In this document: piece after piece, positions 1-8,577 of the stretch
How positions within the stretch are numbered: position 1 is the first letter of the stretch
How the letters are laid out: each line of letters begins with the position of its first letter
Assembly (NCBI GenBank): GCA_036381495.1
Contig: DASVCS010000057.1
Span: 62,001 to 126,000, forward strand
Direction: 5' to 3'
Source: DASVCS01 sp036381495
Lineage (GTDB): Bacteria > Gemmatimonadota > Gemmatimonadetes > Longimicrobiales > RSA9
DNA: 64,000 bases
Translations under genes and position numbers: made by a program
Notes under the pieces: generated by a model
Told to the model about the DNA's origin: nothing
Databases searched by the model: none
What the model saw: the letters and a program-made list of their open reading frames with translations, nothing else

Positions 1-205
1 TCCATGCGCCCGCGCCGCCGAAGTCGCGGCCGGTGGCATCGTCGCCGAAGTCGTGGCGGACGAGGCCGGCGCCGCCGAGGACGGCGAATCGGCCTTCCGG
101 CGCGGGGATGCCGCAGTCCTGCGCCCGGGCGGCGGCCGGAACGACGAGCAGGGCGAGGAGCGCGGCGAGCGCGGAGCGGCCGCGCGCGGATCGAGACTCG
201 GGCAT
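1..205 (-). CDS. Exported protein, N-terminal part only (cut by window edge)
   Basis: The reading frame starts at an ATG complementary to 203-205 and runs out of the window without a stop; 68 residues are visible. It is preceded by a strong AGGAGG ribosome binding site. The N-terminus is a Sec-type signal peptide: Arg-rich start, an Ala/Leu/Val core, and an ARAQ cleavage site near residue 29. The mature part begins with Cys and a Gly-rich stretch (VLGGAGLV). The family cannot be named from this piece. A Gly-rich mature start would suit a small outer-membrane or periplasmic protein, but that is a guess. The next gene upstream on the same strand ends 35 bases away, so the two may be co-transcribed. 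Confidence 0.6.
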   Translation of the reverse strand, partial: MPESRSARGRSALAALLALLVVPAAARAQDCGIPAPEGRFAVLGGAGLVRHDFGDDATGRDFGGAGAW

Positions 206-240
206 GAGGCCTCCTGACCTCCGGTTGGGAGCCGTGCGCA

Positions 241-1950
241 TCAGTGGACCCGCAGGATCGAGCCGCGCAGGTTGTCGGGCGGCGGTCCATCATCGACATC
301 GATCACGAGTGCCGCGCGCTGGCCGGCACGGACGCCGAACGTCCGGAACGCGGCGCTGCCGCCCCGGAGCGTGACCACCGTCGTCTCTCCCGGCGTGAGC
401 GGCTCGGCCGCAAGAGGGAAATCCTGCCGCTGCAGCAGCGCGGGGAGGATCGACCGGAAATTCCAGCTCGGCTGCGTGAACTGCGGCAACGCATCCGCCA
501 CCGCATCATCGGCGTACACCGAGACGGCCCAGTCACTCATCCATTCGAGCGCGTTGGCACCGATCACGTCGCCGAGGTTGGCCACGCCGCTCGCGCCGGT
601 GTTCACGAGGGCCGAGAAGAATTCTGCATCATCGCGGCCGGCGCGATCCGCCGCGTACCGCAGGAACGCCCACGCCGCGCCGCGGGTCTCGAGCGTCGCG
701 TCCTCCCCCACGACCGATGCCGTGTCGGGCGATTCGAGGTAGAGGCTGTAGCGGCTGAAGTTCTGCGCGACGTAGCGATTGAACGCGTCGACGTAACGCT
801 CCTGTTCGAACAGCTTGTCGAGATCCACATTCATGCCGGGCGTGAGCCCCGACGCGGCGTAGAAGACCAGCTCCTCGGAAATGTGGCTGAGGGCCTCATT
901 GAGCCAGACGTCCTCGAACTGCACCGCGTTGTTGACGTACATCCGGCGGCCCGCGTTGATGAGGTGCTGGTATTCGTGCGCGATGGTGCCGACCGCGATC
1001 CGGCGCAGGGCATCGAGCGGCACCACGTTCCCGTTGACCTCGCCCTGCGGATCCGGCGCCAGCAGGTAGAACATCTCGGCCAGGTTGCTCGTCGGGCACG
1101 CCTGGAAGCGCGGCTCCTCGGTGCGTGGGAAGAGGTCGCCGTTCCAGAAGAAGCCGAGCACGATCGACTCCGCGTCAGGCGGGTTCAGCTCGTTGATCGC
1201 GCGCGTGAAGAACATGATCGCGCGGCCGTTCCCGTCAATGTCGGTGGGCGTGCCGAAGTGCCGCGCGGCCACGGGGTCGACGAGAGTGTCGAACGTCTCG
1301 CCGAAGAAGCTCAAGTCATCCGCATTGAAGCCGCCATCGGGGTTCGCGGTGTCCGTGACGATGATCGCACGGTCCGTCACCGCGCGAACCCGGCCGGTGC
1401 GCAGGTCCGGCAGATCGCAGGAGGTCGAGACGTTGAACGTGATCAACTCACCGACCGTGGGCACCGCCGCCGGTGCGACGTCGCGGTAGAGTCCGGTGGC
1501 GCCGCCCGGCGGCGGGCCCGCCGCCGGGCGCAGGCGCGTGTTGAACTCGCGGCGCTCCCGGCGCAGGAACTCGTGATGGAAGCGGTCGTTCGGCGGCGCG
1601 ATGCGTGCGTCGGGCCCGAGCGCGCCCCGCGCCGCGCCGGCCGGGACCACGGCGGCATTGGGCGCCCCCGTGACCGGCGCGAAGCCGCCGCCCGTGATCT
1701 CGACCGAGAGCTTGGCGCCCTCGCTGCCGCGGGCGAGGAACGGGATGTAGACGAACTGGGCGTCCTGCTCGCCCGCCGCCACGCAGATGCCCTCCCCGGC
1801 AGCGCCCTCGGCGGTGGCGACCTGACCGACATCGAGTCCGTGCGCATTGCCGAAGAGGCAGTCGTAGAGTTGCTCGGCCGGCGCGCTCGGCTCCTCCGAG
1901 CAAGCGGCGAGCGCAGAGGCGGCGAGGAGCCACGCAATCGATCTCTTCAC
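241..1950 (-). CDS. Secreted lipoprotein with gluzincin-like metallopeptidase motif
   Basis: About 569 residues. The GTG at 1948-1950 is preferred over the in-frame GTG at 1965 because a GAGAGGAGAG ribosome binding site lies directly before it. The N-terminus is a lipoprotein signal peptide with lipobox ALAAC, so the protein should be anchored in a membrane. In the middle is IAHEYQHLINAG, an HExxH zinc motif, followed about 20 residues later by WLNEALSHISEEL, which could hold the third ligand of a gluzincin-type peptidase. The last ~40 residues look like a small beta domain (GETTVVTLRGG). This suggests an exported zinc protease, distantly like immune-inhibitor-A or other secreted M-clan enzymes. 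The exact family is not certain and the substrate is unknown. Confidence 0.75.
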   Translation of the reverse strand: MKRSIAWLLAASALAACSEEPSAPAEQLYDCLFGNAHGLDVGQVATAEGAAGEGICVAAGEQDAQFVYIPFLARGSEGAKLSVEITGGGFAPVTGAPNAAVVPAGAARGALGPDARIAPPNDRFHHEFLRRERREFNTRLRPAAGPPPGGATGLYRDVAPAAVPTVGELITFNVSTSCDLPDLRTGRVRAVTDRAIIVTDTANPDGGFNADDLSFFGETFDTLVDPVAARHFGTPTDIDGNGRAIMFFTRAINELNPPDAESIVLGFFWNGDLFPRTEEPRFQACPTSNLAEMFYLLAPDPQGEVNGNVVPLDALRRIAVGTIAHEYQHLINAGRRMYVNNAVQFEDVWLNEALSHISEELVFYAASGLTPGMNVDLDKLFEQERYVDAFNRYVAQNFSRYSLYLESPDTASVVGEDATLETRGAAWAFLRYAADRAGRDDAEFFSALVNTGASGVANLGDVIGANALEWMSDWAVSVYADDAVADALPQFTQPSWNFRSILPALLQRQDFPLAAEPLTPGETTVVTLRGGSAAFRTFGVRAGQRAALVIDVDDGPPPDNLRGSILRVH

Positions 1951-2089
1951 GGTCTCTCCTCTCACGAGTGCCGGATTGGAAGGCCGACCCGCACCGCAAC
2001 TTGAGGGCCACGGCGCGCGAGTTCCCCGATGGCGGGGCGCCGGTCGTCCGCGCCTGCGGCGCCTGCGCCCATCGGGTACCGCCGGGCCG

Positions 2090-4909
2090 TCACGGCTGTT
2101 CCGCCGCGACCGTCGCCTCGGGCGCGTCCGCGCCGAGCCCGACGTCGAGATCGTCCCAGTTCAGGATTGCGTTCCAGACGAGGGCGAAGTCGCCGTGTGT
2201 CTGGAAGCGGTGCAGTGGGTCGAAGCCGAAGAGGACGACGTTTCCGCTGCCGACCGGGACGGAGACGACGGCCGGGCCACTCGCCATCCCGCGCGCGTTC
2301 CTGGCCATCCCGCTCATGAGGACGTCCGATGCACGCTCGGCGTAACGGACGATCACGCTCCCCTCGATCTCGTCATCCACCGCGAGGTAGGGGCCGAAGC
2401 GGTGGTAGAGCGGGATGGCGTCCGCGTAGCCGTAGACGAGCGGGTGTTTCCGCTGCGCGACGACGCCGCGGACGATCGAGCCGGGGACGAACAGCCCGTT
2501 GGGGTCGCGAGTCGAGACGTGACGGACGAGTCCGAACTCGGCGGCGAAGGCGCTCGCCGAGCCGAGCGCGATGAAAGTGCCCCCCGCGTGGATGAAGTCG
2601 CGCAACGCGGCGAGGCCTTCGTACCCCATCCCGCCGGTCATGTCGTCCGTCGAGTCGGGAAACCCGAGCGACGGGTACTCCGGCGTGCGGGTGTACGGGA
2701 GCGGGCTGTACTTCGGGTCGACGCCCTCGAAGATGGACTTCGCGCTGCCGCCCTGGTTCGGGAAGAGGATCACATCGAAGCGGTCGCGCAGCGTGGCGCC
2801 CGCCAGGCGGTCCTCGGCGATGTAGGTGTAGGGGATGCCGAGCCGGTCGAAGGCGTAGCGGACCCACCCCTCGTCCTGCGTCGAGCGCCAGGTGTGGAGG
2901 ATCGCGATGCGGGGCAGGTCGAGTGCGTGGCGCGGGACGTCGGCGATGGCATCCTCCTCGAGGCCGACGAGCTCGAGGCCGTACCGCTCGGCCCACGCAC
3001 GCGCACGCTCGGCCGGGAGCACGTCCGGATCGATGAGCCACGCGCCCGGCGGGATCGTGTCCTCGTCGACGACGATCTGCGTCTCGGCCGCATCCATGGG
3101 GACGTCCCGGAGGGCGTAACGCGCGACGATCGCGTGCGCGGACGCCTGCGGCACGACGGCCCACGCCGCGGGGTCATCCTCGCCACGCACCTCGCCCGCA
3201 ATGCGGATCGGATCGGTGACGGGCGCCATGTCGAGCGACTGCACGGCCGCCGTGTCCACGGCCTCGACCGTCACGTTGAAGAAGAGCGGGAACGTCCACG
3301 CCACGTCATCGTACGGCGTGGGCGCGTCCTCCGGGAAATCCTGAACGCTCATGAGCGTCAGGATGAAGTTGCGCGAGGGCTGGTCCATGCGGATCACGTA
3401 GTCGCCCTCGTGGACCTCGACATCGCCGTACGCGGCGTCCTCTTCCGCGCGGTTCAGCTCGATGCCGTGGCGGCGGAGCAGGTCGAGCATGTACGCCACA
3501 TCCGCCTTCCGCGGCTGGTCGGCCGGAACCACATAGGCGAAGGGCTTCCGGGTGCGCCCCTTCTCGAGCGCGTTCCGCGCCTTGGTCCAGTACTGTTCGA
3601 GGATCCGTTCCTTGTTCGTGGCCGTCAGGTGCAGCGCCTCGAGGACGCCGGTCTCCATGTAGTTCGTGTTGTTGCGCAGCGACCAGAGCGTGGTGTCGCG
3701 CGGCGGGTTCGGCCGGTACCACTCGACGGACGTCTGCCGGCCCACGGTGCGCTCCATGGTGTTCGGGATGCTGTTGCCGAACGTCTCGTAGAAGCGGCCC
3801 ATCGCGTTGTGGTCGTTGCCGGCGACCCAGATGAGGTAGCCCGGGTACCAGCCGTCGTAGAACCCGTGCGTCCAGACGCCGGGCATTCCCTCCGCCGTCA
3901 GTGCCGTCACTTCGTAATTCGCGTACCACTGCCACTCGCTCACCGTGATCGGATCGATGGCCGGGTTGTACGGTCCGGTCCCGGTCGAGATGTACATGTA
4001 CGGCACGGACTCGTGGAGGTCGTGGATGATGGGGAACCGCCAGTCGAGGAAGAGCGAGACGATCTCCTGCGTCAGCCGCGACGCCATCTGGAGCCCGTCG
4101 CGGTTGTTGTCGTGGAAGATGTACTTGCCCCAGTAGGGCGGCCCGGGAACGCGGTCGTCGGCGTCGTAGACATCGCGGTTGTAGCGCCGGTGCCAGTCGA
4201 CGACGCGGTTGCGGCCGTCGACCTCGGCGACCGGGACGATGAAGACGACGACGTTATCGCGGATCGCGCGGATCATGGGCGCGTCCGAGACCGCCAGCCG
4301 GTAGGCCAGCTCCATGACCATCTCGGAGGGGCCCGTCTCGGTCGAGTGGAGGCCGGCGATGATGGTGTAGACGGCGGGCAGCTCGTCGATCAGCCGGCGC
4401 GCATCGCCCTCCGAGACGCCGCGGGGATCGGCGAGCGTGTTGAGCCCCGCCTTGATCGCCTCGAGCCGCGCGAGGTTCTCCTCGCTGCCGACCTGCACCA
4501 GCGCGAAGTGGTTCCCCTCCTCCGTCTCGCCCAGCCGCTGGAAGTTCACGCGTGGCGAGCTGGCGGCGAGCGCCTCGAAGTAGCCGTAGATCTCATCGAC
4601 CTTGTGGAGCACGCCCGGCGCGCCGATCGGTTCGCCGAAATGGTCGGTGGGCGAGACGACCACGGGGTCCTCGATCAGATGATCGACGAGCGGGTTCGTG
4701 TACTCGGGCATCGTGGTCCACGAGCGGATCCGCTCCGTGCTCGCGACGTCGATCGGTTGACCCCACGGAGTCGTGGACGGCACGCCGGCGGCTTCCCACC
4801 AGTCGAAGGTCTGCGGGACGGCGGGTGCGGCCTTCTCGGCGATCTGGGCGGCGGCCGGGGTGGCGTACAGCAGGCAGGCGCCGAGCGCGGCCGCGAGGCG
4901 TGGACGCAT
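2090..4909 (-). CDS. Secreted M14-family zinc carboxypeptidase
   Basis: 939 residues with a Sec signal peptide (cleavage near ATPAAAQ, residue 22) and a good AGGAGGAG site before the ATG. Zinc ligands of the M14 fold are visible: H188 and E191 in GLHSTETG, and a downstream His in IIHDLHES near residue 296-299. The conserved Asn/Arg region VDGRNRVVDWHRRYNRD lies between them. The peptidase domain spans roughly residues 80-450. The C-terminal third (about 600-900) resembles a class-I glutamine-amidotransferase-like fold, with ILFPNQGG and GLAALRDFIHAGGTFIALG. This layout is known from large exported M14 proteins of soil bacteria. Function is likely extracellular or periplasmic peptide breakdown. 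It is the last gene of a minus-strand group of exported proteins. Confidence 0.88.
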   Translation of the reverse strand: MRPRLAAALGACLLYATPAAAQIAEKAAPAVPQTFDWWEAAGVPSTTPWGQPIDVASTERIRSWTTMPEYTNPLVDHLIEDPVVVSPTDHFGEPIGAPGVLHKVDEIYGYFEALAASSPRVNFQRLGETEEGNHFALVQVGSEENLARLEAIKAGLNTLADPRGVSEGDARRLIDELPAVYTIIAGLHSTETGPSEMVMELAYRLAVSDAPMIRAIRDNVVVFIVPVAEVDGRNRVVDWHRRYNRDVYDADDRVPGPPYWGKYIFHDNNRDGLQMASRLTQEIVSLFLDWRFPIIHDLHESVPYMYISTGTGPYNPAIDPITVSEWQWYANYEVTALTAEGMPGVWTHGFYDGWYPGYLIWVAGNDHNAMGRFYETFGNSIPNTMERTVGRQTSVEWYRPNPPRDTTLWSLRNNTNYMETGVLEALHLTATNKERILEQYWTKARNALEKGRTRKPFAYVVPADQPRKADVAYMLDLLRRHGIELNRAEEDAAYGDVEVHEGDYVIRMDQPSRNFILTLMSVQDFPEDAPTPYDDVAWTFPLFFNVTVEAVDTAAVQSLDMAPVTDPIRIAGEVRGEDDPAAWAVVPQASAHAIVARYALRDVPMDAAETQIVVDEDTIPPGAWLIDPDVLPAERARAWAERYGLELVGLEEDAIADVPRHALDLPRIAILHTWRSTQDEGWVRYAFDRLGIPYTYIAEDRLAGATLRDRFDVILFPNQGGSAKSIFEGVDPKYSPLPYTRTPEYPSLGFPDSTDDMTGGMGYEGLAALRDFIHAGGTFIALGSASAFAAEFGLVRHVSTRDPNGLFVPGSIVRGVVAQRKHPLVYGYADAIPLYHRFGPYLAVDDEIEGSVIVRYAERASDVLMSGMARNARGMASGPAVVSVPVGSGNVVLFGFDPLHRFQTHGDFALVWNAILNWDDLDVGLGADAPEATVAAEQP

Positions 4910-5086
4910 CGGAGTCTCCTCCTACAGAAGTGACGTGACGACGAGCGCCGACGTGGCATCCCGCCGCACGGGCGCGGCCGGGCCGGTGATGCTCGTTGCG
5001 GTTGGCGCTCCGGACGATACGGCGTAGCCGATGCGACCGCAAGGCTTTGGTCGGTGCGCGTTGGGCGGGATGGGGATGGGGAGTGC

Positions 5087-5212
5087 CGGGAACGGGAGCG
5101 GGAGCGGGAACGTTTACGTTTACGTTTACGGGATGGGGGCGGCCGGGAACGGGAGTGGGCGGCGCGCCCGCACCCGCTCGCGCTCGCGCTCGCGCACGGG
5201 AGGGCGAGCGGG
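5087..5212 (+). repeat. Partial GTTTACG-type repeat element in a 426 bp intergenic gap
   Basis: The divergent gap 4910-5335 holds no convincing gene. From 5087 it carries GGGAACGGGAGC units, then three GTTTACG units at 5111-5131, then a second GGGAACGGGAG run, and from 5171 a CGCTCGCGCTCGCG run. The first part matches one arm of the full elements at 19425 and 43937; the CGCTCGCG run is also found beside the element at 44215-44255. No outer inverted repeat is visible here, so this is a half copy. It lies upstream of the MOSC gene. Confidence 0.8.
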
Positions 5213-5335
5213 CGCGGCGGCATCGTGGCCGACCCTCTTTCCGGATGGCCCGTGGCGTCCCAGGTTGTCGCGGGTTCGTTATTCACGCGCCTTGCTCGGC
5301 GGAGGCCGGGGGCGCGAAACGGAGCGGGAGCATTG

Positions 5336-6196
5336 ATGTCGACGGGATCGGCGGCTGTGGCGGCGGGAGCAAGGACGGATGGTGGCGCGCGGCTCGCCCT
5401 CTCGGGCATCCGCATCTATCCGGTGAAGTCGGCGGCCGGGATCGAGGTGAGCCGCTGGGAGGTGGATCGGTTCGGGCTGCGCTACGACCGCCGCTGGATG
5501 GTCGTGGATCGCGCGGGCGATTGCATGACGCAGCGCGAGCATCCGCGGATGGCGCTCATCGGGGTCGCGCTGGCCGACGGCGTCCTCGAGCTGCGTGCGC
5601 CGGGAGCGGCGCCGCTGCGTCTACCGACCGCGCCGCCGCGCGCGGCGGGGTCACTGGACGTCCGGATCTGGCACGACCGGGTCCGGGCCACGCCGGTGAG
5701 CGATGAGGCGGACCGGTGGCTCAGCGAAGTGCTCGGCACGCCGTGTCGCCTGGTCTTTCGGCCGGACGGGGCGGAACGATGCACGCGGCCGCCACCGGCG
5801 GGCGCGGGCGTTCCGATCGCGTTCCCGGACGCCTACCCGTTCCTGCTGCTCTCCGAGGAGTCGCTCGACGGTCTCAACGCGCGACTCGCCGAGCCGCTCC
5901 CCATGAACCGGTTCCGGCCGAACCTCATCGTCCGGGGCGCCGCCGCGGCCCACGCCGAGGACACGTGGAAGCGCGTCAGGGTCGGCTCGATCCCGATGGA
6001 CGTGGTCAAGCCGTGCGCCCGCTGCGTGATCACGACCACGGACCAGGCGACGGGCGAGCGCGGCGTCGAGCCGTTGCGGACGCTCGCGACCTATCGCCGC
6101 AAGGGGAGCGGCGTCCTGTTCGGTCAGAACCTGATCCATCGCGACACGGGCACGCTGCGGGTGGGTGATCCCATCGAGGTACTGGCGGCGGGCTGA
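5336..6196 (+). CDS. MOSC domain protein (YcbX/mARC-like)
   Basis: 286 residues. The ATG at 5336 follows a GGAGCGGGAG site, and the longer upstream frame runs through repeat DNA, so it was not used. The N-terminal MOSC-N beta-barrel begins ALSGIRIYPVKSAAG and includes FGLRYDRRWMVVD. The C-terminal MOSC domain contains MNRFRPNLIV and VKPCARCVITT, the conserved cysteine motif of the mARC/YcbX branch. In that family a molybdenum cofactor sulfur is bound through this Cys and the enzymes reduce N-hydroxylated compounds. No ferredoxin domain is attached, unlike E. coli YcbX, so a separate electron donor would be needed. The partial repeat element lies just upstream. Confidence 0.85.
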   Translation: MSTGSAAVAAGARTDGGARLALSGIRIYPVKSAAGIEVSRWEVDRFGLRYDRRWMVVDRAGDCMTQREHPRMALIGVALADGVLELRAPGAAPLRLPTAPPRAAGSLDVRIWHDRVRATPVSDEADRWLSEVLGTPCRLVFRPDGAERCTRPPPAGAGVPIAFPDAYPFLLLSEESLDGLNARLAEPLPMNRFRPNLIVRGAAAAHAEDTWKRVRVGSIPMDVVKPCARCVITTTDQATGERGVEPLRTLATYRRKGSGVLFGQNLIHRDTGTLRVGDPIEVLAAG

Positions 6197-6405
6197 GTGC
6201 CCGCTACTCGCAGACGGGTTGGCCTGCCGGCCAGCCGACCGGCACGCGCGCGCCCGACGCGCGTCGAACCAGCTCCAGCCCGACCGACTCCAACGCGACC
6301 GCTCCCAACGGACCAGCCGGACGCGTGTGCAAGCCCGGGGATCTGGTTCGTCACCAGGGTAGGGCCGCCGGTGGCGGCGGACCATCCTCGTGCAAGGAGT
6401 TCGTT

Positions 6406-8427
6406 ATGCGCAAGATCCTCGTGGGCAGTGTCGTCGTCCTGCTCTCGGCGTTCTCGGCGACGCCGGCGCGGGGTCCCTCCGCGTTCGACATCGTGTTCAC
6501 GGGCCGGGTCGTGGACGCCGGGAGCGGCGAGTCGCTGCGCGGCGCGCAGGTCACGATCGAGGCTACGCGGTACGGCGCGCTGACCGATGCGGATGGCCGC
6601 TATCGGTTCGCGGTCCCGGCGGCGGAGTTCCGCAACCGGGAGGTGGTCCTGGTGGCCACGCTCCTCGGCTACGGGCGCGCCGAGGCGACCGTGCGGGTCA
6701 CCGCGGACACCATCCGCACGGAGCTGCGGCTGCGCGCGACGGCGATCGCATTCGATGCCGTGACCGTGACGGATGCGGCGCAGCCGAAGGCGGAGGACGC
6801 GTCGATGCAGTCGGCCCGGCGGCAGGTGGAGTACCAGCGGCGGCGGGTGGAGGCGGAAGCTGCCCGGCGCCGGCTCACGGCGAGCATCGGATCGGTGCCG
6901 GTGTCACCGATGGGCTTCCGCTCGGCCGCGCTGCGGGCGGGCGCCGCGCCGCACGCCGCGCCGAACCCGAACCTGCCGCCCGGCTGGAACACGGAGTCGT
7001 ACGACCTGATCGAGGAGAACCCGTTCCTCGCGGCCGCGCGCAACCCGCTCTCGACCTTCTCGATCGACGTCGACCGCGCGTCGTACGGCAACATCCGGCG
7101 CTTCCTCCTCGACGGCCGGCGGCCGCCCAAGGATGCGGTGCGCATCGAGGAGATGATCAACTACTTCCCGTACGCCTACCCGGAGCCGAAGGGTGACGCG
7201 CCGTTCTCGATCACGACCGAGGTCGCGAGCGCGCCGTGGCGGCCGGCGCACCGCCTGGTGCGCATCGGGCTGCACACCGAGGACGTGGCGCTCGAGGAGC
7301 TGCCGCCCAGCAACCTCGTCTTCCTGCTCGACGTCTCCGGCTCGATGCGGCCGGCGAACAAGCTGCCGCTCGTCAAGCAGTCCATGCGGCTGCTGGTGAA
7401 CGAGTTGCGCCCGCAGGACCGCGTGGCGATCGTCGTCTACGCCGGTGCGGCCGGACTCGTGCTCCCCTCGACGCCGGGCGACGAGAAGATGAAGATCATG
7501 GATGCGATCGATCGCCTCGAGGCGGGCGGCTCGACCGCTGGCGGCGCCGGGATCCGCCTCGCCTACGACGTGGCGCGCCGCAACCACATCGAGGGCGGCA
7601 ACAACCGCGTCATCCTCGCCACCGACGGCGACTTCAACATCGGCGTGTCGAGCGATGCCGAGATGGTGCGCCTGATCGAGGAAAAGCGCCGGCAGGGCAC
7701 GTTCCTGACCGTGCTCGGCTTCGGGACCGGCAACCTGAAGGACTCGAAGATGGAGAAGCTCGCCGACCACGGGAACGGCAACTACGCGTACATCGACAAC
7801 GAGCTCGAGGCGCGCAAGGTGCTGGTGAGCGAGATGGGCGGGACGCTGCTCACCGTGGCGAAGGACGTGAAGCTCCAGGTCGAGTTCAACCCGGCGCGCG
7901 TCCTGGCCTACCGCCTGATCGGCTACGAGAACCGGCTCCTGGCGGCCGAGGACTTCAACGATGACACGAAGGATGCCGGGGAGCTGGGCGCGGGCCACTC
8001 CGTGACGGCGCTCTACGAGGTGATCCCGGTCGGCATCGAGACCGATGTCGAGATCCGCGGCGTCGACTCGCTCCGCTACCAGACCCCGACGCGTCCGGCG
8101 CCGGCGGCCGGCGGCGAGGAGCTGGCGTACGTGAAGATCCGCTACAAGACGCCGACGGGAACGAAGAGCCGCCTCCTCGAGCGGCCGATCCTGGACGGCG
8201 ACGACGAGCCGTCGGCCGACTTCACCTTCGCCGCGGCGGTCGCCGGATTCGGCATGCTGCTGCGCGATTCGGAATACAGCGGCGCGCTGACGACCGACGA
8301 CGTGATCGCGATGGCGCGCGGCGCGCTGGGACCGGACGTCGAGGGGTACCGCGCGGAGTTCGTCCGGCTCGCGGAACTCTTCCGCGACATCGAGCGCGGG
8401 GAGGCGGAGATCGCGGCGCGACAGTAG
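6406..8427 (+). CDS. von Willebrand factor A protein with carboxypeptidase-regulatory-like N-terminus (YfbK-like)
   Basis: 673 residues from an ATG with an AAGGAG site at 6394. A signal peptide covers about the first 23 residues. Residues ~27-110 form a carboxypeptidase-regulatory-like beta domain (FTGRVVDAGSGESLRGAQV). An Arg-rich linker follows, then a vWF-type domain starting NPLSTFSIDVDRASYGNIRR. The VWA domain carries the metal-binding MIDAS motif DVSGSM with later T and D residues (ATDGDFNIG). The C-terminal part resembles DUF3520. Proteins of this type are exported and probably bind other proteins through a metal ion; no enzymatic role is implied. A degenerate copy of the last ~125 bases of this gene lies at 12974-13110. 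Confidence 0.9.
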   Translation: MRKILVGSVVVLLSAFSATPARGPSAFDIVFTGRVVDAGSGESLRGAQVTIEATRYGALTDADGRYRFAVPAAEFRNREVVLVATLLGYGRAEATVRVTADTIRTELRLRATAIAFDAVTVTDAAQPKAEDASMQSARRQVEYQRRRVEAEAARRRLTASIGSVPVSPMGFRSAALRAGAAPHAAPNPNLPPGWNTESYDLIEENPFLAAARNPLSTFSIDVDRASYGNIRRFLLDGRRPPKDAVRIEEMINYFPYAYPEPKGDAPFSITTEVASAPWRPAHRLVRIGLHTEDVALEELPPSNLVFLLDVSGSMRPANKLPLVKQSMRLLVNELRPQDRVAIVVYAGAAGLVLPSTPGDEKMKIMDAIDRLEAGGSTAGGAGIRLAYDVARRNHIEGGNNRVILATDGDFNIGVSSDAEMVRLIEEKRRQGTFLTVLGFGTGNLKDSKMEKLADHGNGNYAYIDNELEARKVLVSEMGGTLLTVAKDVKLQVEFNPARVLAYRLIGYENRLLAAEDFNDDTKDAGELGAGHSVTALYEVIPVGIETDVEIRGVDSLRYQTPTRPAPAAGGEELAYVKIRYKTPTGTKSRLLERPILDGDDEPSADFTFAAAVAGFGMLLRDSEYSGALTTDDVIAMARGALGPDVEGYRAEFVRLAELFRDIERGEAEIAARQ

Positions 8428-8577
8428 CCGGCGAGGGGGCGCGGCGATCGGGCGGTGGCGTCGCGAGCCGGCTCCGCCGGCCGCGCCCCTCGCACGTGGC
8501 GCGCCTGATGCGCTAGATTAGGCATCGACGGTGCGCCACGTTTCCTCCGGTGCTGCGTTGCACCCCTCGGTTTGCCG

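Noticed and set aside
8428..8493. Long GC hairpin after the von Willebrand gene as a terminator
   Set aside because: The arms near 8433 and 8482 pair with a bulge and enclose more than 30 bases, and no T-run follows. Such pairings are common by chance at this GC.
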